This document shows positions 43,001 through 51,263 of a DNA stretch of 64,000 bases, piece by piece. Position 1 is the first letter of the stretch. The number at the start of each line of letters is the position of its first letter. The notes beneath the pieces are model-generated. The model was not told where the DNA came from and did no database searches. It worked only from the letters and a program-made list of their open reading frames with translations. The DNA lies in the NCBI GenBank assembly GCA_018389105.1, contig JACATO010000121.1, positions 310,001-374,000 on the forward strand. The letters run 5' to 3'. Source of the stretch: Nautilus pompilius. Lineage: Eukaryota > Mollusca > Cephalopoda > Nautilida > Nautilidae. Position numbers and translations under genes: made by a program.

Positions 43001-45062
43001 CCTGAAGGTATTGCCAGACAATGGCCTCTGGCCAGGCCTTTTGAAGAATTTTGAGGATTTTTTATATGCTACAAACACACCACAGCCATGTTGTTCATGA
43101 CGATACTGGACCATTCTTTGATGCATTTATGTTGCAAAGGCAATGCCAGCGATAGAATCTTAACAGTGAGTGATAGCACACTGTTCTTGTCACAACGTCA
43201 CTGTGCCTCAATGAACTTTGCAATAATACCACCAGCCACAGATTCATGGTCTTTAGTAAACTATTATTTACTCTGACCAATACAGCCTCAGTTAATGGAG
43301 AAATATTATGTAATCCTTTTGTTACCAGCCTGGTAATAGTGTGCCCTGGTTATCTGCACACCAAGACATTCATACATAATCACACTGAAAATATGTTTAT
43401 TTCTGTCACATATATTCATTTTGTAAGGAAGGGCAAATTCAAATGAGTCATTTCATTTGTAAGCCATGTTTTAAATATAAAATTTAACAAATAAAAGCAG
43501 CAGCATTGATTAAAGCTGAAGGGGGAAATCAAAATGAGTAAGATCAACAAAATTTTTTCAGTTTGGCAGTATATAATGTATGCAACTGGTTTTGGGTCCA
43601 TTGTATTCTGAAAAATCAATCAGTCAAACAAATAATACAAAAGAAAACAACTTTAATCTCGATTTTTTTAAAATTTCAGTTATATTAGTATATTAAGATA
43701 TACAACCATAAAAGAAAAATAATATGTTACACAAATTAGATTATAAAACGTTTTTAAAATTTTGAAAATAAATACTGGCAGAAAATATCAAGTTCCAGAA
43801 TTCTGAGGTATTAATCTTTTTTTATTCCTACCATCAGCTAGCTAACAGTACACCTGTGTTTATTTATCCTGCTTGTTTTCCCTGGCTTTTATTGGCAAAG
43901 ATTTCAGGTGAATACAAACAGCAATGAGGAGGATGTTGTTACATTGACCCATTTGGAAGCTAGATAAATCAAAATGGAAGCAAAGTAGAAAAAGGTTATG
44001 TATTTAATGTTTTTTTGTTAAATTGTTCATCAACAATGATAGTTTACTTCAAGAGTTTTCTGTCAACAATATCACTGTACATACATGATTTAACTCTCTT
44101 GCCAAATGGTTCTTTCGACAAAAACAAATTTACACTTTATCTTAGTGTAGACATCTAATTAGTTAATAAAAATATTCAAGATAAATAACTTAAAAGTCTA
44201 AAAAAAAAGAATTTGTTATAGTCTGGTGACAAATTACAAGTGATGGAACACTTTCTATTACTTACAGTAAAGCACATGTCTGATCATGGCTAGAGTATGT
44301 AGTCCAACTTGGTTTACTTATCTTCAAAGTTTACAGGACATCAAAAGAAAACATCCTCCTGTATATTCATTATCAAAGGAGCCAGAAGATCTTCAGGCAA
44401 ATTCATACTGATACATAAAGTTCCATACACTCCCAGCAAAGTTTACAAACATTCAGCTGACCTACCTCAAAGCTTTAAAATGTAACTTTGAGAGGCAGAA
44501 TAGACAGACAATTCATACAAGATCCTAACAGAATCTACAACACGAGGAAGTCAAGTGGTCATCCAAATCTTTCATCTCCAACAAACACAAGGAAAGAAAC
44601 ATCATCTGATCCGCTGCAATTGTGAACCAATTTTTTTCCTTTTTTTTTCAATGCAATCCCAGAATGCATTTTGTTGTCTAATTTCATCAACCTAAATGTC
44701 TCATTTCTCAGGGATTATCAGGCTAAGAGGCAAGCATAATAAACAATAGCCTACTTTTCCATATGAGTTACTGCCTACATTATTTTTACCCTCTAAACTT
44801 TGTAGCATCATCCCTAACCTGGAGAGAATGACTCGGCTATTGGCAAGCCGTTTGACTCAGTAACCAGCCCTGCAAAGATGTCAGACAACAATAATTACCA
44901 CAGTGAAGGTCTTTTCTCTTTAGATCTTTCAGCTGCCGTCCTTTCATATCCAGGGGTGTGGCACACACAGTAGTGCCTCTAATCTGAACGTTGCTCTCCT
45001 TCAACCACTTCACAATCCACTGAAGATGGCAGTCACAGCGAAGAATGCTTGACCTGAAATCC
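4784..45062 (-). CDS. ADGRA3: Adhesion GPCR subfamily A (GPR125-like), 12 exons, 5' partial
   Basis: This entry describes the whole gene; the exons are listed separately. The joined exons are 44899-45062, 27351-27895, 23766-23909, 21969-22063, 19785-20013, 17033-17231, 15772-15873, 14311-14412, 13858-13976, 13284-13469, 10448-10627 and 4784-6920, about 4.2 kb of coding sequence or 1,400 residues. Domain order is LRRCT, Ig, HormR, GAIN-like, GPS-like, 7TM and a long cytoplasmic tail ending ETSV, which is the ADGRA2/ADGRA3 architecture. Motifs recalled from GPR125 that are visible include GITAAVN in TM4, SLGAFYGP-like LGAFYGP in TM5, and RASW after TM7. All junctions use GT-AG and keep phase, except for a defect inside exon 14311-14412. 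Family members act at the plasma membrane. GPR125 is linked to planar polarity and Dishevelled, and ADGRA2 to Wnt7/Reck signalling. The function in this organism is inferred. The 5' end (signal peptide, LRRs) is missing from the window. Confidence 0.93.
7761..9596 (+). mobile_element. Tc1-like transposon relic, copy A (plus orientation)
   Basis: This region is matched almost base for base, in inverted orientation, by about 29105-30936. It carries a decayed Tc1-like transposase at about 8590-9510. The family blocks [16 protein letters not shown], the VGER segment, a TVKHGGG-like block and a [12 protein letters not shown] block can be read in order, but in changing frames and with stops. The end GGYSDESK is typical of Tc1-type transposases. 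Similarity between the copies fades at 7761 on the left and at about 9560-9596 on the right. Terminal inverted repeats are not clear. A TAGTTTGGGTA motif near 7828 and its near copy at the other end are a weak candidate. It lies in the intron between the last two receptor exons. Confidence 0.8.
8590..9510 (+). pseudogene. Broken Tc1-like transposase (copy A)
   Basis: An N-terminal part reads open at 8615-8818 ([14 protein letters not shown] at its end). The middle contains VKRRLEAAD followed by stops, and the C-terminal part has LDLNPIEIV followed by a stop. A DDE/D catalytic triad cannot be assembled. Copy B ends its first open segment at the same stop codon, so at least that lesion predates the duplication or amplification. 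Confidence 0.75.
9597..10447. other. Intron sequence between the last two receptor exons
   Basis: No gene or recognisable repeat was seen. Several short open frames overlap one another and have no familiar features. Confidence 0.5.
10448..10627 (-). CDS. ADGRA3: ADGRA exon: proline-rich second intracellular loop and transmembrane helix 4
   Basis: The exon encodes [20 protein letters not shown], then a second Pro-rich run, then [20 protein letters not shown] and [12 protein letters not shown]. The P-MLRFYLI-x-GG-x-P-x-I-x-CGITAA block is one of the most diagnostic stretches of ADGRA2/3. The acceptor is TTTATCACAG and the donor GTAAGT. It ends TA, which joins T from the last exon to form Tyr before the conserved ECL2 Cys. 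Confidence 0.94.
10628..13283. other. Intron between exons 10448-10627 and 13284-13469
   Basis: This is AT-rich intron. A relatively GC-rich patch at about 10970-11320 has overlapping short frames on both strands with no recognised homology; it may be an unidentified repeat. Nothing else was seen. Confidence 0.5.
13284..13469 (-). CDS. ADGRA3: ADGRA exon: transmembrane helices 2 and 3
   Basis: The exon encodes [20 protein letters not shown] and continues through TM2 to an AFTMGIN loop. [20 protein letters not shown] then gives the conserved TM3 Cys and C-Q-x-VGI-x-hydrophobic-HY motif of the ADGRA family. The acceptor is TTTTCACAG and the donor GTAAGT. It ends with AA, joining C from the next exon to give Asn. 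Confidence 0.92.
13858..13976 (-). CDS. ADGRA3: ADGRA exon: stalk end and transmembrane helix 1
   Basis: The exon encodes [20 protein letters not shown] and continues through a hydrophobic helix rich in Cys and Val that ends VTYITCF. DLT directly follows the GPS-like segment, as in human GPR125 (MDLTG). The acceptor is CTCTTTCAG and the donor GTAATT. It ends with AA, which joins A from the next exon to give Lys. Confidence 0.88.
14311..14412 (-). CDS. ADGRA3: ADGRA exon: GPS-like region, with a two-base frame defect
   Basis: The first part reads [20 protein letters not shown] followed by VVQ, in frame with the upstream exon. The last part reads [10 protein letters not shown], in frame with the downstream exon. 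The two parts are in different frames. The exon is 102 bp, but phase requires a length of 3n+2 (for example 104). The break is at about 14343-14347. There the minus strand reads CAG-T-TAT, where the family has Gln-Cys-Tyr, so a two-base loss within the Cys codon is the simplest explanation. Splice sites (TTTCAG acceptor, GTAAGG donor) look intact. Possible causes are a sequencing or assembly error, a real null allele, or an ancient lesion; all other exons are open. Confidence 0.85.
14413..15771. other. Intron with AAT microsatellite
   Basis: Apart from the trinucleotide array listed separately near its high-coordinate end, nothing is recognised in this intron. Confidence 0.5.
15647..15712. 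repeat. AAT/ATT trinucleotide microsatellite
   Basis: This is an uninterrupted TAA run with one phase slip near 15690. It lies 60 bp from the donor of the exon at 15772, on the intron side. Confidence 0.95.
15772..15873 (-). CDS. ADGRA3: ADGRA exon: GAIN-like ectodomain, segment 5
   Basis: This 102-bp exon encodes [15 protein letters not shown] and ends VYWDFDAN. The -L-F/xFQ ... V-x-WDF pattern directly before the GPS is typical of adhesion GPCRs. The acceptor is ATTACAG and the donor GTAAGT. It ends one base into an Asn codon. Adjacent to its low-coordinate side, in the intron, is a long AAT microsatellite. Confidence 0.87.
16640..16790 (+). repeat. Dispersed repeat of the GTGGGAAGAAACC type
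   Basis: The stretch GTGGGAAGAAACCCACACGG and the later GACTAACCGCTGAAC resemble a dispersed element I recall from many fish and invertebrate genomes, whose core reads GTGGGAGGAAACC...CCCACGC and ends CTAACCGCTGAGCCACC. A second example is at 57925-58090. The transposon class is uncertain. Confidence 0.5.
17033..17231 (-). CDS. ADGRA3: ADGRA exon: GAIN-like ectodomain, segment 4
   Basis: The exon encodes [13 protein letters not shown], then a segment that includes [15 protein letters not shown] and ends VSMVISGSV. The pattern hydrophobic-LP-xSLF and FRxxxLFP is recognisable from GPR125 GAIN sequence. The acceptor is TTTACTCAG and the donor GTACGT. It ends with one base (G) that joins GT from the next exon to give Gly, reconstituting a conserved V-G-N at the junction. 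Confidence 0.85.
17520..18130 (+). mobile_element. CR1-like LINE reverse-transcriptase fragment (5' part of RT)
   Basis: Read on the plus strand, one frame gives FFTH near 17550, [16 protein letters not shown], and [16 protein letters not shown]. These match the LINE pattern of KML...PVI, then [23 protein letters not shown] segment near 17905 parallels the KAFDKVPHKxL block. A decayed VTSGVPQGS block near 18035 follows. Several stops and frame changes are present. It is inserted in a receptor intron on the strand opposite the gene. Confidence 0.65.
18131..19784. other. Intron sequence, nothing recognised
   Basis: This is AT-rich sequence after the LINE fragment and before the exon at 19785. 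No gene or identifiable repeat was found. Confidence 0.5.
19785..20013 (-). CDS. ADGRA3: ADGRA exon: GAIN-like ectodomain, segment 3
   Basis: The exon starts with the base completing the Arg codon and continues [20 protein letters not shown], ending TFLNVSQK. It has several NxS/T glycosylation sequons (NKT, NLS, NVS), as expected for an extracellular segment. It contains [10 protein letters not shown], which parallels the TGMTC segment in vertebrate GPR125. The acceptor is CGTCTCAG and the donor GTAAGC. It ends in phase 0, matching the following exon. Confidence 0.82.
20014..21968. other. Intron between exons 19785-20013 and 21969-22063
   Basis: It contains an ATT run at 20790-20821. Otherwise nothing is recognised. 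Open frames at 21365-21609 on opposite strands overlap and look like chance. Confidence 0.5.
20790..20821. repeat. ATT trinucleotide microsatellite
   Basis: About ten tandem ATT units, preceded by a short C run. Confidence 0.95.
21969..22063 (-). CDS. ADGRA3: ADGRA exon: GAIN-like ectodomain, segment 2
   Basis: This 95-bp exon encodes [20 protein letters not shown] and then a short stretch ending NNSCS. It ends two bases into an Arg codon that is completed by the next exon. The acceptor AAATAG follows an unusually A-rich run, with a long T tract slightly further upstream. The donor is GTAAGA. It is phase-compatible on both sides. The single cysteine near the 3' end aligns with the KACSRI cysteine position that I recall from human GPR125. 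Confidence 0.8.
22064..23765. other. Intron with TA dinucleotide run
   Basis: It starts with T/A homopolymer runs next to the acceptor of the exon at 21969-22063. A TA run is at 23478-23496. Nothing else is recognised. Confidence 0.5.
23766..23909 (-). CDS. ADGRA3: ADGRA exon: GAIN-like ectodomain, segment 1
   Basis: This is a 48-codon phase 0-0 exon that begins [10 protein letters not shown] and ends VPYVQKN. It is flanked by the acceptor CTTTTTTCAG and the donor GTGAGT. It occupies the position where human GPR125 has a helical stretch after HormR, with the pattern ...[11 protein letters not shown] matching a MDVIFVAEMI-like helix. It has no catalytic or cysteine signature of its own; the assignment rests on phase, order and spacing. 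The GAIN fold normally mediates autoproteolysis in adhesion GPCRs, but ADGRA members are generally considered poorly cleaved or uncleaved. Confidence 0.8.
24247..25233. repeat. GA-rich satellite-like array with higher-order structure
   Basis: This is nearly 1 kb of purine-only or nearly purine-only DNA on the plus strand, polypyrimidine on the strand transcribed as receptor pre-mRNA. Beyond simple GA, larger phrases recur. GATGGACAGAGAGTAAGAGA-type units are near 24411, 24520 and 25041. GATCCATCAGAGAGAG-type units are near 24300, 24708, 24943 and 25139. GGAGAAAGAGAGAGACAGAT-type units are near 24551 and 24871. Long open frames here are low-complexity artefacts. Confidence 0.95.
25234..27350. 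other. Intron sequence after the GA array
   Basis: No gene or recognisable repeat was seen. Short open frames at 26413-26673 on both strands overlap each other and were discounted. Confidence 0.5.
27351..27895 (-). CDS. ADGRA3: ADGRA exon: Ig-like C2 domain plus hormone-receptor (HormR) domain
   Basis: This exon encodes 181 codons. Residues about 15-105 form an Ig-like domain, with LPFQC for the first cysteine, a MFWIRGG tryptophan, and DHQGIWEC for the second cysteine. Residues about 110-165 form a HormR domain, with YCTREVV, a W-x-x-TVAGI motif, [15 protein letters not shown] and a final KCEY. The acceptor TTTATTATTTCAG at 27896-27908 was chosen because it restores phase with the LRRCT exon and gives the same spacing between HCE and the Ig domain as in human GPR125. 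A second AG at 27867-27868 would start the exon 29 bp later and break the frame. The donor is GTAAGC after Leu-Ala-Gln. Confidence 0.9.
27896..29104. other. Start of the 17-kb intron, nothing recognised
   Basis: This is the part of the large intron upstream (in gene sense) of the Ig/HormR exon, up to the Tc1 copy B. It is AT-rich, with no gene. Confidence 0.5.
29105..30936 (-). mobile_element. Tc1-like transposon relic, copy B (minus orientation)
   Basis: This is the reverse-complement partner of 7761-9596. Over the 204-nt open segment that I compared (29878-30081 against 8615-8818) only about five bases differ, so identity is near 97-98%. Similarity extends to the ATAAAG at 30931-30936. It lies in the 17-kb intron between the LRRCT and Ig exons. 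Confidence 0.8.
29190..30110 (-). pseudogene. Broken Tc1-like transposase (copy B)
   Basis: It shows the same decayed transposase blocks as copy A, including the first open segment ending [11 protein letters not shown] at the same stop. It has the [12 protein letters not shown] C-terminus near 29190-29215. Substitutions relative to A in the compared segment include two Arg-to-Cys changes and one Leu-to-Pro change. It is non-functional. Confidence 0.75.
30937..32149. other. Intron sequence, nothing recognised
   Basis: No coding sequence or repeat class was identified. Confidence 0.45.
32150..32450 (+). mobile_element. CR1-like LINE fragment (3' end of RT)
   Basis: On the plus strand it reads KDVGVIT near 32185, then [12 protein letters not shown] near 32310, then AAPKRFTS, then an [13 protein letters not shown] end near 32405. 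These are the GVxVxxxL, YKSLVRPxLEY, VQRRFT and LSYEDRL blocks of LINE C-termini, with frame changes. It is a decayed fragment. Confidence 0.6.
32451..35840. other. Intron sequence, nothing recognised
   Basis: This is AT-rich intron with scattered short open frames (for example 34233-34657) that match no family I know. Confidence 0.45.
35842..35905 (+). repeat. Possible tRNA-derived SINE head
   Basis: GCCAGTAGTCAGGTTGCTGG followed 20 bases later by GAGGGCCCAACTCCC resembles a degenerate pol III A box and B box (GAGGGTTCGAATCCC type) with roughly tRNA-like spacing. No body or tail was identified. Weak. Confidence 0.3.
37041..38035 (+). mobile_element. Tc1-like transposon with repeated terminal motif, 3' end missing
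   Basis: The left end CAGCGGTGCGCAAAAGTCTT directly follows TA at 37039-37040. A second copy of its core, GTGCAAAAGTGTTGCATAAA, lies about 200 bp further in at about 37241, an arrangement like the IR/DR ends of some Tc1 elements. A transposase relic follows at 37430-38030. No right terminal repeat was found; the sequence stops resembling a transposase at about 38035. Confidence 0.7.
37430..38030 (+). pseudogene. Broken Tc1-like transposase
   Basis: The blocks in order are [20 protein letters not shown] (helix-turn-helix), [18 protein letters not shown], a stop, [36 protein letters not shown] and then [14 protein letters not shown] in another frame. The VLFSDES-type block with the first Asp is missing between KFVKV and HSAGRV. 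The DD..E/D C-terminal part is also absent. It is therefore inactive, with internal and 3' deletions. Confidence 0.75.
38036..42524. other. Intron sequence with possible Helitron-like end
   Basis: This is mostly unrecognised AT-rich intron. The segment at 39535-39705 is listed separately. Nothing else was identified. Confidence 0.45.
39535..39705 (+). repeat. Dispersed repeat with Helitron-like CTAG end
   Basis: It begins GTTTGTTTGTTACTCTTTCA, a phrase I associate with widespread non-autonomous invertebrate repeats of the TTTGTTACTCTTTCACG...AAATTTGGTA kind. It ends GTGCTGTGTACCCCAGCTAG followed by T. Helitrons end in CTRR and insert before T. A diverged partner lies at about 46505-46620. 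Class assignment is tentative. Confidence 0.4.
42525..43280 (-). mobile_element. Probable Tc1/mariner relic with one terminal repeat
   Basis: CAGAGCCCTGCCTAATAATT followed by TGGCAACC begins directly after TATA at 42521-42524. It is the style of end (TGCCTAATAATT...) seen in many Tc1-like elements. The inner sequence has mixed-frame fragments on the minus strand (such as [17 protein letters not shown]) that could be transposase C-terminal remnants, but no diagnostic motif. No second terminal repeat was found. Confidence 0.4.
43281..44898. other. Intron sequence, nothing firmly recognised
   Basis: It leads up to the donor of the LRRCT exon. A stretch at about 44280-44350 (plus) gives a LINE-like [10 protein letters not shown] pattern, but too weakly to call. 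Confidence 0.4.
44899..45062 (-). CDS. ADGRA3: ADGRA exon: leucine-rich-repeat C-terminal cap (LRRCT)
   Basis: The exon encodes about 54 residues with the cysteine pattern of an LRR C-cap: [14 protein letters not shown], then a VCATP cysteine, then a final DLHC. The acceptor is a pyrimidine-rich stretch ending TTTAATAG and the donor is GTAATT. The exon starts with one base completing a codon and ends one base into a codon. That base (G) joins AA from the exon at 27895 to give Glu, as in the human HCE sequence. This is the most 5' exon I can place. The LRR exons that should precede it, often 72 bp each in this family, were not found between 45063 and 64000. Confidence 0.88.
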
Positions 45063-45998
45063 CTATTAAAGAAAACAAAAAGCAGGATAATTAACGCATC
45101 CCCTAAGAAACAGGGTCCAGTTTTAGGAAAAAAATCAATAAAATTGGAGGCAGAAAATCTACTTTGCTGTTATCTCATTAAATAAGTCTGAAAAGTATGT
45201 TCATATACTTATTAACCCTTTAACTCAGTTAATGCAAAAGGAACCTGCAAATAATGAACTCATGAAGAAAGAGATACCACTCTTGTTCCCTCAAAGTTTA
45301 CCATTTAGAGATCACTGAATGCTGAATGTGCTATCAGATATTCATAAATAATGTACACAGTCAAAACATCTTTAAGGATGAAAGTAGTTACTTGTAATCT
45401 AACAGAGATCAGCATTAAGAGGTAAATTTGGTATCTGGTGCTTAGAACTTTATGATGATGAACTATTTCCAGAAGTATTTTAGAAATGACAGACACACCC
45501 GAAGATCATTAACTCAGTTGCTACCAGTCTTTGATGTTTGGAAAAGATGATAGCAGCTCTACAAAAGTTGAAAAACTATTGCTGCTCTATGAATAAAATT
45601 CTTTATTTTCACAAAATCAAAATATAAGGATGGTTTGAAATTTCAGATGCTTCCCTAGAGATGGGTCCAGACCTCTTCCAACCAAATCTTCGTGTTGACC
45701 TGAACTCTGCTACTTTTATTACAACCATGCAAGTCCACAGGATTTTTTTTAAGGGAAGGAGGAAAATTGACAAAATAATATCAAATGCGGGGAATGTGCC
45801 TAGAAATGAAAGTATGCTAAAGTCAAAAAATAAAAAGATATTAATTTGGTTTTTTTTTTCTTCTTATCAAATGTATTTGATTTTGATCAATATTTTTTTT
45901 TACTTAGAAATATTTCTTGTGATTTATTTAGAATTTTGTAAAATTTATTTTTTTGATGTTATTATGCTTCTTTTGCTATTGTTGTACTTCATCAGAGC
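45063..45998. other. Sequence upstream of the LRRCT exon
   Basis: This is presumably intron of the receptor. An open frame at 45661-46095 on the plus strand is AT-rich and hydrophobic at its end and overlaps the hAT relic in antisense, so I discount it. Confidence 0.4.
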
Positions 45999-45999
45999 T

Positions 46000-48250
46000 C
46001 ATAATAATATACAAAAGAAAATTTTATTCAATAGAAATTGTAAACATCTCTGGTCTTGTCCATATTTATCCATTACTTTTTCAATAAGTTCATGATTGAT
46101 AGCTGTAATTTTTGCACTGTGAACACTTATCGTACAAAGTCCAGACAAACGATCATCTGCTATTGTTGGCCTCAGCCATGTTTTCACCCTTCTCATTGGG
46201 CTAAACAACCTTTCTGCTGTGCAGGTTGATACTGGTAATGTTAGAGCAATATGAATTGCTTGATGAATGGAAGGGAATAGATCAGCGTACTCCATTGAAT
46301 AAATCATTCCATTTTTAAATTTGTTAACGTTCTTCTCCCTTTTTGGAACACATCTTAAACAAAGTGATAAATTCAGCTTCAAAATTTTCATTTTCATACA
46401 CTTAATTTATTTTTACAATTTTTTTACACTGAATGTGCACCATTTGTACTGGATGAAAGCAAAAAAGACAAATTTTACAAATCTGAAGCACATTTTCAAT
46501 TTGTTGTATGTTTATTTGTTACTCCTTCATGGTCAAACCATAGCACCTTCAGGCTACAAATTGTACTTCAGAATGTGCGCACTGCTGGGAACTCCAGCTG
46601 GTATGGTATAAACAATGTTTGACGAAAATATTCCCCAACAATTGAGCCACCAGCTTTAGATCAGAATGTCTGCCATCTGCATTGTCTAAGAACAGATAAT
46701 TCAGTATTCAACTTCAACTGTTTAACTTTAGCAAAAAGGTTTGTTTAATTGTTGTTCTGCTTTTTTTTGATGTTCATGAAACACACTTCCAGTCAGACAA
46801 AAAATAAACATCAATGTGATTGAAGCAGATTCTAATTAGTGAGCATCTTGCCATATTTTACCTGAACCTGTAGTGTGATTAACTGATCAATAGATTCAAA
46901 GTTGACTAAAAAAATTCTAATATTTCTGTCTTGCAGTCCAAAATGTTTCACATTTGAGAAAAAGCATTTCTTTGGAGTCTCACGGAAAAAATTTATGATA
47001 GCTTTGATTGCACCATTTGTATTGTGCATCTCAGGTACACAATTCATGTTGTTCACAAGCAGATTGAGTTTGTGAGCAGCACAATGGACAAACAGCTTTT
47101 GGATTCTTGTGTTTTATTCTAGCTTGCATGCCTTTTTCCTTTCTTGCCATTGTATAGCACCCATCACATCCTTGCCATGTAGTTTTTTCTAGATTTAAGC
47201 CAAACGTTTACACTGATCAATGATAGTATTGACAATGGAAGTGGCATCCAGTTCATATAGTCATGTAAATCCCAGAAATTTCTCTCAGATAATATATCCA
47301 GTGGTCATTGGTCAATAAAACATACACCATGTGAAAAACGGTCCTTTCCAGATATGTCAGCACTTTCATCAGCAATTAATGAAAATCCAGTGGAATTGTT
47401 TGCCGAAGAAACTGTTTTTTCCCTGCTAGCTTCTTCACAGAGATTGATTAGTTCATTTGCTACATGGACAGGTGTATAGTGAGCATTAGCTGGACCATTT
47501 TCTAAATGGTTCTGCAGCATCTCATCTCCTGTTTCAACATGAAAATTTAACAGGCTTTGAGCATTTCCAGTTTTGCTTCCTTTACATGTAAACAGATGTC
47601 ATGCGTACAATAAAATAGAATGGTCGACAATATTGGATATAATACTTTCTGGTTCTGTTCAACGTCCCACTTCACAGCACTGCACAGTTGAGACAAGTTT
47701 GTTTCAGGTTTTTCCTGATGGCCAAAAAATTGCATCTACCTGTGCTTTTCTGTGCAAAGCGGTAAGAATGTGCCTTCTTGCACTTTGATGAGTCTTTAGG
47801 CCTTGTAAAAGGTGCCCTAGTGAAGGCTCCCTGTGTTCCATGATGAACTGGCTGCAGGAAAATTGTACAATATTTACAAATTTCTCCTTTTGGGTATGGG
47901 GAATAACTAAGCCATCGTGAATACTGCTTAAGCCAGACATCATGGAAGCTCTGTGCTCCTTTTTGAAATGATAATTTTCAAGAGACAAGTAGCTTTTTAC
48001 AAGTAGATTGTGTTTAAGATTGTTTTTTTAGTTTTATAGACAAATTATCATGCAATCCAATATCATCAAGGTCATGCTCAGAATGGTTGGGTTGATTGCA
48101 TCTAACTGCTGTTGTTAATCTGGACCAGAGATACATAAATTCTTGGCTGCTTCTCAGCTTTGCTAAAATCTCTTTGATATTCTTCTTCAAAAAATGAGGA
48201 TTAACAGAATGTCTAAAACGAATACAAATGTAATCAGTATTTGACCTAAC
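46000..48250 (-). pseudogene. Decayed hAT transposase relic (zinc finger MYM/TTF-type relatives)
   Basis: Read on the minus strand from high to low coordinates, pieces in several frames follow hAT order. They are FLKKNIKEILAKLRSSQEFM (48180), YLSLENYHFKKEHRASMMSG (47990), then ANELINLCEEA and GFSLIADESADISGKDRFS (47460-47340), the last containing the hAT-type Asp block. Next are HCAAHKLNLLVNNM (47085-47045) and finally LPVSTCTAERLFSPMRRVKT with the dimerisation region (46230-46130). There are at least four frame breaks. No ends or target duplication were identified. A repeat at 46505-46620 appears inserted. Confidence 0.75.
46505..46620 (+). repeat. Diverged copy of the 39535-39705 repeat
   Basis: It shares the opening TTTGTTACTCCTTCATGG and a closing CACTGCTGGGAACTCCAGCT with the repeat at 39535-39705, where the end is better preserved. 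It interrupts the hAT relic between its core and C-terminal parts. Confidence 0.35.
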
Positions 48251-48741
48251 ATGACTGGGTTACTCAGCTGTTTCCAATTTTTATAGCCTAATGGGATCTG
48301 AAAGTGGCTCCTAGCATTTAGTTCAAAGTGCTGCTGGGGTCACTAACTAATTAATTAAAACAGCTATACTAACCAATTGTAACCCCTTCATTTCTTTATT
48401 AAGTTATCAGTTTGTCTATCAAAACTAAACAGAGACAGATGGTTTAAGTATTTACTTTGACATACATATGCTCTACTAATGCCTTACATCGCTACTCTCT
48501 TCCCAGCCCTTGACCTTCAGCCAGGCGCATCCAGACTCGTTATTTCTTGCCTGATTCGCCGCACACCAGTGAACATGGTGATTCAGGGAAAAAAATAATG
48601 CCATCATTACACTATCATCATTAGGCACAAAAATGTGAAGGATGGCTAGAACAAGATTTCAAGAGTATAACGCAAAAACAGAGTCAAGGTTAAGTCGAAA
48701 GACAGACAATAGTATTTTTGATACCAGTACCTCCCTATTTG
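48250..48741. other. Spacer between two hAT elements
   Basis: No gene or repeat was recognised. Confidence 0.45.

Positions 48742-51263
<2,522 letters not shown>

Noticed and set aside
44280..44350. A further LINE C-terminal fragment on the plus strand
   Set aside because: Only one weak block ([10 protein letters not shown]) is visible, with no second block in order.
27896..44898. A microexon between LRRCT and Ig to fix a phase mismatch
   Set aside because: The mismatch disappears when the upstream acceptor at 27896 is used, and the resulting junction has the same spacing as human GPR125.
45661..46095. A 144-residue plus-strand open frame
   Set aside because: It is mostly encoded by T-rich sequence and runs antisense into the hAT relic. 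No recognisable domain.
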